The translations under genes and the position numbers were made by a program. From assembly GCA_000715605.1 (NCBI GenBank), contig KL568548.1:43612-51116 (forward strand): a DNA stretch of 7,505 bases, in the 5' to 3' direction. Below the pieces are notes generated by a model. It was not told the DNA's origin. It was given only the letters and a program-made list of their open reading frames with translations, and did no database searches. Source of the stretch: Streptomyces speibonae (GTDB lineage: Bacteria > Actinomycetota > Actinomycetes > Streptomycetales > Streptomycetaceae). Shown here piece after piece: positions 1-5,784 of this stretch (position 1 is its first letter; each line of letters starts with the position of its first letter).

Positions 1-1239
1 ACGCAGAGCCGCGACACCCTCGCCGGCGGTCACGGCGCCCGGAACAACCCGGCGGCACCCGCCTCCACCGGCACCTGGGTCGCCTCTTGGGCGACCTCCC
101 CGGTCGGCGGCGAGCCCGGCACCGAGCTGACCGGCCTCGCGGGCCGCTCCGTGCGCAACGTCGTGCACACCAGCGCCGGCGGTACGAGTGCCCGGGTCAC
201 GCTCTCCAACCTCTACGGGCAGTCGCCGCTGACCGTCTCCCACGCCTCGATCGCCGTCTCCGCCGGCCCGGACACCGCGGCGGCGGTGACCCGGACCACG
301 CGGCCGCTGGCGTTCGGCGGCCGCCCGTCGGTCGTCGTGCCGGCCGGCGGGGAGGTGATCAGCGACGTGGTGCGCATCCGGGTGCCGCGCGACGGGGACG
401 TGCTGATCACCACCTACTCCCCCACCGAGTCCGGCCCCGTCACCTTCCACCCGCACGCACGGCAGATCTCCTACGTCGCCGAGGGCGAGCACACCCGGGA
501 CGTGAGCGGAACGCCGTACACCGGGCGGAGCTCGGTCTGGCGGTACGTGACCGCGCTGGACGTGCTGAGCGACGAGGCGGACGGGACGGTCGTCGTCCTC
601 GGCGACTCGCTGACCGACGGGATCACCTCGACGACCGGGGCGAACAACCGCTGGCCGGACGTGCTGTCCGACCGGCTGCGCGCGGCGCTCGCGGCCGGGC
701 GGGACGTACCCCGCTTCAGCGTCGTCAACGAGGGGATCAGCGGCAACCAGGTGCTGGCCGACGGGCTCGGCCGGCCGGCCGAGAACCCCAGCGGGCTGCA
801 CCGCTTCGAGCGGGACGTGCTGGGCCGCACGAACGTCAGGGCCGTGGTGATCGTGCTCGGCATCAACGACATCCTGCGCACGCCCGGCGCCATCGCTCCG
901 GAGCGGGTCCTGACGGGGCTGGAGACGCTGGTGGCGCGGGCGCACGCGCGCGGGCTGAAGGTGGTCGGGGCGACGCTGATGCCGTTCGGCGGGCACCGGG
1001 GGTACACGGAGGCGCGGGAGGCCGTGCGGCAGCGGATCAACGCGGAGATCCGGGCGGGCGGTGTCTTCGACGCGGTGGCCGACTTCGACGAGGCGCTGCG
1101 GGATCCGTACGACCCGCGGCGGTTCCGGGCGGTCTACGACTCCGGTGACCACCTGCACCCGAGCGACCGGGGGTACACGCGGATGGCGGAGGCCTTCGAC
1201 CTGGACGCGCTGAAGGGCGGGGCTCCGGCGGAGCTGTAG
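1..1239 (+). CDS. SGNH/GDSL-family hydrolase, two-domain esterase, 5' partial
   Basis: This is a serine esterase or acylhydrolase of the SGNH superfamily, open at the left edge; 412 residues are visible before TAG at 1237-1239. Frame 1 is open from base 1, and the residues before the first internal GTG/ATG already look like this family (WVASWATSPV near visible residues 26-35), so the true start and any signal peptide lie upstream. Visible residues 25-190 form a beta-rich N-terminal domain. The catalytic domain follows: block I GDSLTDG with nucleophile Ser203, block II GISGNQ (245-250), block III GIND (287-290), and block V DHLHP with Asp383 and His386. The layout resembles the XynE-like subgroup, whose members act on acetylated or acylated carbohydrates; the substrate here is unknown. 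It ends tail-to-tail with the MerR gene 22 bp away. The superfamily is secure, the specificity is not. Confidence 0.93.
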   Translation, partial: TQSRDTLAGGHGARNNPAAPASTGTWVASWATSPVGGEPGTELTGLAGRSVRNVVHTSAGGTSARVTLSNLYGQSPLTVSHASIAVSAGPDTAAAVTRTTRPLAFGGRPSVVVPAGGEVISDVVRIRVPRDGDVLITTYSPTESGPVTFHPHARQISYVAEGEHTRDVSGTPYTGRSSVWRYVTALDVLSDEADGTVVVLGDSLTDGITSTTGANNRWPDVLSDRLRAALAAGRDVPRFSVVNEGISGNQVLADGLGRPAENPSGLHRFERDVLGRTNVRAVVIVLGINDILRTPGAIAPERVLTGLETLVARAHARGLKVVGATLMPFGGHRGYTEAREAVRQRINAEIRAGGVFDAVADFDEALRDPYDPRRFRAVYDSGDHLHPSDRGYTRMAEAFDLDALKGGAPAEL

Positions 1240-1255
1240 GGCCGGCAGCGGGCCC
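1239..1255. terminator. Weak hairpin between convergent genes, possible bidirectional terminator
   Basis: GGGCC (1239-1243) pairs with GGCCC (1251-1255) across a 7-nt loop, in the 22-bp gap between two convergent stop codons. There is no T-tract on either strand, so this is not a classical intrinsic terminator. Streptomyces terminators often lack a U-run, and the position suits one, but a 5-bp GC stem can easily arise by chance here. Confidence 0.2.
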
Positions 1256-1261
1256 CGCGCG

Positions 1262-1642
1262 TCAGTCCCGGGCCGTGCCCTCCGCCGCGTTCGCCAGGAA
1301 GTCCCGGTTGACCTCGATCAGCCGGTCGAGTGCCTCCCGGGCGGCGGTCAGGTCGTCGATGGCGGACGACAGACGTGCCCGCTCGCGGTTCATCGAGGTC
1401 AGGGCTGTCCGGGCGCGCTCCCCGTTGGGTTCCGTCATGCAGGGGACCAGCTGGGCGATGGCCTTGCTGGACATCCCGGCGGTCAGGAAGGTCCGGATCA
1501 GCTTCACCCGCTCGACGTGGGTCTCGTCGTAGTACCGCTGGTCGCTGGAGGACCGCGCGCTGACCAGCAGGCCCTGCTGCTCGTAGTAGCGCAGCGCCCG
1601 ACGGCTCGCTCCCGTCCGCGCGGCCAGTTCACCGATCCGCAT
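1262..1642 (-). CDS. MerR-family transcriptional regulator, 126 aa
   Basis: This is a small DNA-binding regulator. Residues 1-20 (MRIGELAARTGASRRALRYY) are the canonical MerR helix-turn-helix opening. A wing follows, with EQQGLL and DQRYYDE (34-40), and then a second helical element around VKLIRTFLTAGMSSKAI (46-62). Residues 75-118 form the long antiparallel dimerisation helix, rich in Arg, Glu and Ala. The C-terminal tail is very short, with one cysteine (Cys68), so there is no obvious effector pocket or metal-binding cluster and the inducer cannot be named. The ATG at 1640-1642 has a GGGAAGGGG-type ribosome site on the minus strand, covering about 1648-1656. The gene is divergent from the EthD-domain gene across 106 bp with palindromic repeats. 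MerR proteins commonly control their own divergent promoter, so that neighbour is the likely target (inference). Confidence 0.92.
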   Translation of the reverse strand: MRIGELAARTGASRRALRYYEQQGLLVSARSSSDQRYYDETHVERVKLIRTFLTAGMSSKAIAQLVPCMTEPNGERARTALTSMNRERARLSSAIDDLTAAREALDRLIEVNRDFLANAAEGTARD

Positions 1643-1675
1643 CCCGGCCCCTTCCCGTGCAGTGGGTCACACGAC

Positions 1676-1707
1676 TTGCCCTTGACATCGATGTGAGCGT
1701 TTACGTT
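1676..1707 (+). promoter_or_regulatory. Candidate promoter/operator for the EthD gene
   Basis: A perfect TTGACA lies at 1682-1687, and a TAnnnT-type hexamer (TACGTT) at 1702-1707. The spacing between them is only 14 bp. If TTGCCC (1676-1681) is taken as the -35, the spacer is 20 bp, which suits MerR-activated promoters, and the perfect palindrome ACATCGATGT (1685-1694) sits inside it, where a MerR dimer would bind. A separate reading is that TGTGAGCGTTTACG (1692-1705) is a LacI-family-like operator built around a central CG. The sequence elements are seen directly; which of them functions is inference. Confidence 0.45.
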
Positions 1708-1734
1708 CGCCCCAGGTCACCGAAGACATCGATG
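1684..1734 (+). repeat. Direct repeat GACATCGATG, two copies 41 bp apart
   Basis: GACATCGATG occurs at 1684-1693 and again at 1725-1734, each containing the 8-bp palindrome CATCGATG. The copies are 41 bp apart, close to four helical turns, so proteins bound at both would face the same side of the DNA. The first abuts TTGACA and the second runs into the ribosome-binding site of the EthD gene. Two operators for the adjacent MerR protein, allowing cooperative binding or repression, is the simplest explanation. Confidence 0.55.
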
Positions 1735-1740
1735 GAAGGA
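1734..1740 (+). promoter_or_regulatory. Ribosome-binding site fixing the GTG start of the EthD gene
   Basis: GGAAGGA ends 8 nt before the GTG at 1749-1751, near-ideal spacing. This supports the GTG over the in-frame ATG at 1767-1769, which would remove the first beta strand of the domain. Confidence 0.7.
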
Positions 1741-1748
1741 AAAAGCAC

Positions 1749-2084
1749 GTGATCAAGTTCGCTTTTATGATCAACCGTATCGAAGGCATGAGCCGCGATG
1801 ATTTCGTCGCGTACCACCGGGAGCGCCACGCGCCGCTGTTCACGTCGATTCCGGAGGCCCGGCAGTACGTGAAGAAGTACACCGTCTCCCACCCGGTGCC
1901 CGCCGAGGGGTACCCGGGCGCCGCCTACGACGGTCTCACGGAGATCTGGTTCGAGAGCTGGGAGGCCCACGACGCCTTCTTCGCCTCGGAGAACTACAAG
2001 AAGCTGGTGAACCCGGACGAGAGCCGGTTCATCGACATGGACTCGGTGGCGGTCATGGTCACCGAGGAGCGGGTGGTGATCTGA
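1749..2084 (+). CDS. EthD-domain protein, 111 aa
   Basis: This is a small protein of the EthD / dimeric alpha-beta barrel type. It opens with a beta strand (MIKFAFMINR), followed by an amphipathic helix (MSRDDFVAYHRERHAPL, residues 14-30) carrying the family's conserved HxP-type motif (His27-Ala-Pro-Leu30). Then come a strand with VKKYTVSH, an aromatic-rich strand (YDGLTEIWFES), a second helix (WEAHDAFFASENY) and a terminal strand (DSVAVMVTEERVVI). The length is that of a single-domain member. EthD itself is needed for ethyl tert-butyl ether breakdown; other relatives are small oxygenases, cyclases or isomerases, or have no known activity, so no reaction is assigned. It has no signal peptide or membrane segment and is probably cytosolic. 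It is divergent from the MerR gene, its likely regulator, and convergent with the DUF1707 gene, with 9 bp between the stop codons. Confidence 0.88.
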   Translation: MIKFAFMINRIEGMSRDDFVAYHRERHAPLFTSIPEARQYVKKYTVSHPVPAEGYPGAAYDGLTEIWFESWEAHDAFFASENYKKLVNPDESRFIDMDSVAVMVTEERVVI

Positions 2085-2093
2085 GGGCGGTTC

Positions 2094-2876
2094 TCAGCGA
2101 TCCTCCTGCCTGCGCGGGGAGCGCTTTCCGAGGAGGTCGTCGTGGAGGTTCATGTGGTCCTGGACGCGTGACTCCAGTTCCCGGCGGCGTTCCTCCCTGC
2201 GCTCCAGCTTCTCGCGGCGGCGTTCCTCGCGCAGGCGCTGCTTCTCCGCCCGGGGGAGCTTGCGCTGGACGCCCACGCCGCCCCAGAAGGCCAGGCCCGT
2301 GACGATCACCCTGGGCGCGCCGGGCTCGCCGGGGACGCCCTCCTCGCGGTGGTCGAAGCCGCCCATGATGCCGACGCCGCGCACGACGACCTCGACGCCC
2401 GGCGGGACGACGACGTCCACCCCGCCCATGATCGCGACCGCGTTGATCACGATCTCCCGGTCCGCGAAGTAGGCGTCGCGCAGATCGACCTCGCCGCCGC
2501 CCCAGAAGGCGAAGCAGTTGAAGCGGCGCGGGGCCGTCCAGCGGCCCTTGCGCTGGAAGCCCGACATCACCGCCACCGCCCACGAGGACGTCCCGGCGTC
2601 GCCGTCGCCGACGATCCGGCCCGCCCAGTCGCCCGACGGCTCCGGGTCCTTGGTCAGGGAGACGGCGGGCGCGGCACTCGCCCCCGGGCCCGGCAGGTCG
2701 CGGGTGATCGGCGCCAGCTCCCCGTACGTACGCGCCGCGTAGGTGGCGTCCAGCCGCTCCCCGAACTCCTCCATGTCCAGACGGCCCTCCGCCAGGGCGT
2801 CCCGCAGGATGTCGGCGACCCGTTCACGGTCGGCGTCCGATGCACGAAGGTCCGGTGCGGCTGCGTCGTCGGTCAT
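2094..2876 (-). CDS. DUF1707 and LiaF-like domain protein, 260 aa
   Basis: Residues 9-61 are a DUF1707 (SHOCT-like) domain, with RASDADRERV, ILRDALAEGRL and LDATYAARTYGEL. A Pro/Ala/Gly linker leads to a C-terminal domain (about 98-205) resembling the LiaF / cell-wall-active antibiotic response family. It has successive short strands and Gly-Gly turns: AFWGGGEVDL, AIMGGVDVVVP, GIMGGFD, LAFWGGVGV. Residues 207-245 form a very charged Arg/Glu helix, possibly a coiled coil or nucleic-acid/lipid-surface contact. There is no transmembrane segment, unlike Firmicutes LiaF, where an N-terminal membrane part precedes the same fold; DUF1707 takes that place here. LiaF-like proteins are linked to envelope-stress sensing, but the actinobacterial form has no settled role. 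The ATG at 2874-2876 lies 33 bp after the ATPase stop, so co-transcription with the exporter is plausible. No strong ribosome site is visible. Confidence 0.87.
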   Translation of the reverse strand: MTDDAAAPDLRASDADRERVADILRDALAEGRLDMEEFGERLDATYAARTYGELAPITRDLPGPGASAAPAVSLTKDPEPSGDWAGRIVGDGDAGTSSWAVAVMSGFQRKGRWTAPRRFNCFAFWGGGEVDLRDAYFADREIVINAVAIMGGVDVVVPPGVEVVVRGVGIMGGFDHREEGVPGEPGAPRVIVTGLAFWGGVGVQRKLPRAEKQRLREERRREKLERREERRRELESRVQDHMNLHDDLLGKRSPRRQEDR

Positions 2877-2909
2877 ACCAGCAGCCTACGAGTTGTCTCC
2901 GTCACACCG

Positions 2910-3896
2910 CTATGAGGGCTCGGCGACGGGCGTCCCGCCGCGCTCGGTGTACATCCTCGCGATCACCGCCTCGATGTCCGGTTCCCTCACCGACAGGTCG
3001 ACCAGCGGGTAGCGGGCGGCGACCTGGGCCACCAGTCGGGCCGCCGACTCCGAGGCCGGGAAGGCCAGCCACTGGCGCGGGCCCTCCACCCGTACCACCC
3101 GTGCGGGGGCGGGCGCCTCGATCGGCGGGAGCTCCCGCGCCAGGTCGACCACCAGGGTCCGCTCGCTCTCCCCCGCCCCGTGCAGCCCGGCGAGCGCGCC
3201 GTCGTAGACCAGGCGGCCGTGGTCGATGACCATCACGCGGGAGCACAACTGCTCGATGTCCTGCAGGTCGTGCGTCGTCAGCAGCACCGTGACGGCCCGG
3301 TCGGCGTTCAACTGCCGCAGGAAGTCGCGCACCTTGGTCTTGGAGATGACGTCCAGACCGATCGTGGGCTCGTCGAGGTAGAGCACCTCCGGGTCGTGCA
3401 GCAGCGCCGCCGCGATGTCCCCGCGCATCCGCTGGCCGAGGGAGAGCTGCCGTACCGGCACGTCCAGCAGGTCGCCCAGGTCGAGGCGTTCGACCAGCCG
3501 CTCGAGGTTGTCGCGGTAGCGCGCGTCGGGGATGCGGTACATACGGTGCATCAGCCGGTAGGAGTCGATGAGCGGAAGGTCCCACCACAGCGTCGTACGC
3601 TGCCCGAACACCACGCCCATGCGGTGCGCGAGCCGGGTCCGCTCCCGCGAGGGGTCGATCCCCGCCACCCGCAGCCGGCCCGCGCTGGGCGTGAGGATGC
3701 CGGTGAGCATCTTGATCGTCGTCGACTTGCCCGCGCCGTTCGGGCCGATGTAGCCGACCATCTCCCCGCGCTCCACCGTGAAGGACAGCGCGTCCACGGC
3801 GCGCACCTGCCGCCGCTCCCGTTTCAGGAAACCGGTCTTCCTGCGCACCTCGAAGACCTTCTCGACGTGGTCCAGTGCGATGAAGGCGTCCGTCAT
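2910..3896 (-). CDS. ABC exporter ATP-binding protein (COG4586 type), 328 aa
   Basis: This is the nucleotide-binding subunit of an ABC-2-type exporter at the inner face of the membrane. The ATPase set is complete: Walker A GPNGAGKST (51-59), Q-loop Gln99 in VVFGQRTTLWW, signature LSLGQ (151-155), Walker B VLYLDEP with Asp175 and Glu176, and H-loop His209 in LLTTHD. The long N-terminal insertion before Walker A (RRKTGFLKRERRQ, 18-30) and a C-terminal domain of about 90 residues are features of the COG4586 subgroup. Relatives are annotated as the ATPase of viologen-exporter-type systems. The ATG at 3894-3896 starts 8 bp after the permease B stop. The frame stays open far upstream, to 4667, but that part is an out-of-frame reading of permease B. 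The ABC assignment is near certain; the substrate is unknown. Confidence 0.96.
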   Translation of the reverse strand: MTDAFIALDHVEKVFEVRRKTGFLKRERRQVRAVDALSFTVERGEMVGYIGPNGAGKSTTIKMLTGILTPSAGRLRVAGIDPSRERTRLAHRMGVVFGQRTTLWWDLPLIDSYRLMHRMYRIPDARYRDNLERLVERLDLGDLLDVPVRQLSLGQRMRGDIAAALLHDPEVLYLDEPTIGLDVISKTKVRDFLRQLNADRAVTVLLTTHDLQDIEQLCSRVMVIDHGRLVYDGALAGLHGAGESERTLVVDLARELPPIEAPAPARVVRVEGPRQWLAFPASESAARLVAQVAARYPLVDLSVREPDIEAVIARMYTERGGTPVAEPS

Positions 3897-3904
3897 GACG
3901 GCCC

Positions 3905-4753
3905 CTAACTCCCCGTGCTCCGATACGACCTCAGCCCCGCCCGCCACACCAGCCCGGCCAGGGCCGCGCACACCACCGCCACCAGGGGCGCCGCGAAGGC
4001 CGACCCCTCCGGCAGCCCCAGCGGGTACGGGCGTCCCAGCAGATGGGCCGCCGGCACCCAGTTGACGAAGGCGAGCGGCAGCACGAACGTCACCCCGCGC
4101 ACCAGGTCCCGGCCGAACACCGTCGGCGGATACTGCAGCAGCGTCGTGCCGCCGTAGGTGAACGCGTTCTGCACCTCCGCGGCGTCCTGCGCCAGGAACT
4201 GGAAGGCGCCGCCCGCCACGAACAGCGCACCGAAGATCACCGCTCCGCACAGCAGCGTCACCGGCACCAGCAGCAGCTTCGTGGCGGTCCACTCGACGTC
4301 GGCCGCCACCAGCGCCCAGCCCAGCACGGCCGCGCCCTGCACGCCCCGGCCCAGCCGGCGCAGCGCGAAGCGGTCCGCGGCGACCTGGGCGAGCACCGGC
4401 ACGGGCCGCACCAGCAGCGTGTCGAACGAGCCGTCGCGCACCCGGCTCCCCAGCGAGCCCACCGAACCGAACGCCAGCTGGGCGGCCCCGAACGAGGTGA
4501 CGGAGAGGCCGTACAGCAGGGCCACTTCGGGCAGCGTCCAGCCACCGAGCGCGTCGACCTGCGAGAACATCAGCAGGATCGCCACGAAGTCCAGGCCCGT
4601 CAGCAGCACGTTGCCGCACACCGTCAGGACGAAGGAGGTCCGGTAGGCCAGGGTGGAGCGGATCCACATCCCGGCGATCATCCGGTAGGCCCGCAGCCCC
4701 TCCGTCACCCGCGAACGCGCGGGAGGAAGCGTGTACGGCGGTGCCTCAGCCAC
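3905..4753 (-). CDS. ABC-2-type exporter permease B (COG3694 / PF06182-like), 282 aa
   Basis: This is an integral membrane subunit of the exporter. A short basic N-terminal segment precedes about six hydrophobic segments, near residues 39-64, 76-98, 136-152, 157-182, 219-237 and 253-273. The loop after the second carries DGSFDTLLVRPVP (107-119), the conserved coupling-loop type motif of this family, and YPPTVFG (208-214) is a second family landmark. The start is GTG at 4751-4753, overlapping the permease A stop by 8 bp (GTGGCTGA). With only a weak upstream Shine-Dalgarno, translation is probably coupled. It would pair with permease A as a heterodimer driven by the adjacent ATPase. Confidence 0.92.
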   Translation of the reverse strand: MAEAPPYTLPPARSRVTEGLRAYRMIAGMWIRSTLAYRTSFVLTVCGNVLLTGLDFVAILLMFSQVDALGGWTLPEVALLYGLSVTSFGAAQLAFGSVGSLGSRVRDGSFDTLLVRPVPVLAQVAADRFALRRLGRGVQGAAVLGWALVAADVEWTATKLLLVPVTLLCGAVIFGALFVAGGAFQFLAQDAAEVQNAFTYGGTTLLQYPPTVFGRDLVRGVTFVLPLAFVNWVPAAHLLGRPYPLGLPEGSAFAAPLVAVVCAALAGLVWRAGLRSYRSTGS

Positions 4754-5546
4754 CCTGCACCACCACCCGCCGCGTCGCCGCCGACTGCAGCAGCCGGCCC
4801 GCCGCCAGCAGCGCCACCGCCCACACCGCCTGGAAGGCGAACGCCGCCAGGGGCGCGGTCTCCCCCATCAGCACGTCCGCCGGCACCTGGAGCTGCGCCG
4901 CCCACGGCAGCGCCTGGACGACCTCGCCGAGGGAACCGGGGAAGGCGTTCAGCGGCAGCGTCATGCCCGAGCAGAAGAGCCCGGTCACCATCAGGGCCTG
5001 GGCGACGCCCTGGCCGTCCAGCAGCCAGAACGCGCTCAGCGCGAACAGGAAGCGGATGGCGAAGCTGACGACCAGCGCCAGCAGCAGGGCGAGCAGGAAC
5101 GCCGCCCACACCGCCGGCCGGGCGGGCAGCGCGCTCGGGAAGACCAACGCACCGAAGACGAACGGGATCACGCCCCGCCCCAGCAGCTGGAACACCGCCC
5201 GCCCCACGTCGTTCGCCAGCCACCACAGCTGCAGATCGACCGGCCGGTACAGATCGACGGCGATGTCACCCGTACGGATGCGTTCCATCAGTTCGATTTC
5301 GCAGCCGCCGCCCTGGACGGCGAGCATCGCGAACAGCGCCTGGCCCAGCCACACATAGGTGACGGCCTGCGCCTGGTCGTACCCGCCGAGACCGGGCCGG
5401 GCCTCCCACAGGGCGAGATACGTGTAGACCAGGATCAGGCCGAAGACGGTGTTGGTGAACACCCCGGCGGCCGTGGCCACCCGGTAGGTCGCGTACCGCC
5501 GGAAGGCCCCCGCGGCGACGGCCGGGTACACGCGCCACGCGCCCAC
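4746..5546 (-). CDS. ABC-2-type exporter permease A (COG4587-like), 266 aa
   Basis: This is the first gene of the exporter cluster and the second membrane half-channel. Counting from the chosen start, hydrophobic segments lie near residues 27-46, 59-78, 117-137, 145-173, 181-200 and 232-252. The motif RTGDIAVDLYRPVD (91-104) is the counterpart of the DGSFDTLLVRPVP loop in permease B, as expected for paralogous halves. I chose GTG at 5544-5546 because GGAGGAAGGGG (5552-5562, minus strand) lies just upstream at suitable spacing. The longer reading from GTG at 5565-5567 (273 aa) would place that ribosome site inside the coding region and has no Shine-Dalgarno of its own. The first residues (GAWRVYPAVAAGAFRRYATYR) form the usual amphipathic N-terminus of the family. 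Confidence 0.91.
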   Translation of the reverse strand: MGAWRVYPAVAAGAFRRYATYRVATAAGVFTNTVFGLILVYTYLALWEARPGLGGYDQAQAVTYVWLGQALFAMLAVQGGGCEIELMERIRTGDIAVDLYRPVDLQLWWLANDVGRAVFQLLGRGVIPFVFGALVFPSALPARPAVWAAFLLALLLALVVSFAIRFLFALSAFWLLDGQGVAQALMVTGLFCSGMTLPLNAFPGSLGEVVQALPWAAQLQVPADVLMGETAPLAAFAFQAVWAVALLAAGRLLQSAATRRVVVQGG

Positions 5547-5551
5547 GCCCG

Positions 5552-5562
5552 CCCCTTCCTCC
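5552..5562 (-). promoter_or_regulatory. Ribosome-binding site deciding the permease A start
   Basis: On the minus strand this reads GGAGGAAGGGG, the strongest Shine-Dalgarno in the window. It sits inside the longest possible reading frame of permease A, which favours initiation at the GTG at 5544-5546. Confidence 0.7.
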
Positions 5563-5613
5563 CGCACCCGGCACCGAAGCGCAGGAGCCTAATGCGCACG
5601 CCGGGCGCCCTGC

Positions 5614-5654
5614 CACGCATTTTCCGGCGGGACGGCCCGGCAGGGCCATGCGTG
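5614..5654. repeat. Nested inverted repeats in the divergent promoter region
   Basis: CACGCAT (5614-5620) is a perfect inverted match to ATGCGTG (5648-5654). Inside the 27-nt interval, GGCCC (5634-5638) and GGGCC (5643-5647) form a second hairpin with loop GGCA, directly abutting the outer right arm. A third ATGCG lies at 5592-5596. It could be an operator or an RNA structure in a leader; a terminator is unlikely between divergent genes. Confidence 0.45.
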
Positions 5655-5767
5655 TGAGAAGCCGCAAGTGTGCGCGACGCGCGCCGCCGCCGCGGAAGGC
5701 GCCGCAGGATGGGACAGTCTTGAATAAGAGGAACGCACCCGGCGTACGGGAACGAACAAGGCGAAAC

Positions 5768-5772
5768 AGGAG
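5768..5772 (+). promoter_or_regulatory. Ribosome-binding site of the PBP gene
   Basis: AGGAG lies 12 nt before ATG 5785 and 3 nt before an in-frame GTG at 5776. Neither spacing is ideal, so the start is uncertain by three codons (VHD). Confidence 0.5.
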
Positions 5773-5784
5773 TCCGTGCACGAC

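Larger units (their letters stand above)
5547..5784. promoter_or_regulatory. Divergent intergenic region between exporter operon and PBP gene
   Basis: This stretch of about 238 bp must hold the start signals for both directions. I see no convincing -35/-10 pair. Possible fragments are TTGAAT (5720-5725) for the PBP gene and, on the minus strand, TAGGCT just upstream of permease A. GGAAC at 5730-5734 and 5749-5753 could be ECF-sigma -35 elements, but neither has a matching -10. Nested inverted repeats lie at 5614-5654 (listed separately). The middle (about 5660-5710) is a GC-only stretch with nothing recognisable. Confidence 0.5.

Noticed and set aside
87..1148. Long Arg/Gly-rich plus-strand frame inside the esterase gene
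   Set aside because: It overlaps the SGNH frame, which carries all four catalytic blocks; the alternate frame has low-complexity Arg/Ala composition and no domain, typical of high-GC shadow frames.
1665..1720. GGTCAC repeated 50 bp apart in the MerR-EthD gap
   Set aside because: A six-base repeat is too short to stand out; the adjacent 10-mer repeat is the stronger signal.
3897..4667. N-terminal extension of the ATPase frame giving a 585-residue fusion
   Set aside because: The extension is an out-of-frame reading of permease B with low-complexity sequence; a proper ATG lies at 3896 and permease B ends 8 bp before it.
4043..5068. Plus-strand frame antisense to both permeases
   Set aside because: It is rich in His, Gln, Arg and Pro with no recognisable domain, while the opposite strand encodes two clean six-segment permeases.
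5720..5772. GGAAC motifs as SigE/ECF promoters for the PBP gene
   Set aside because: Neither GGAAC copy has a recognisable ECF -10 at 16-17 bp, so a specific sigma-factor assignment is not supported.
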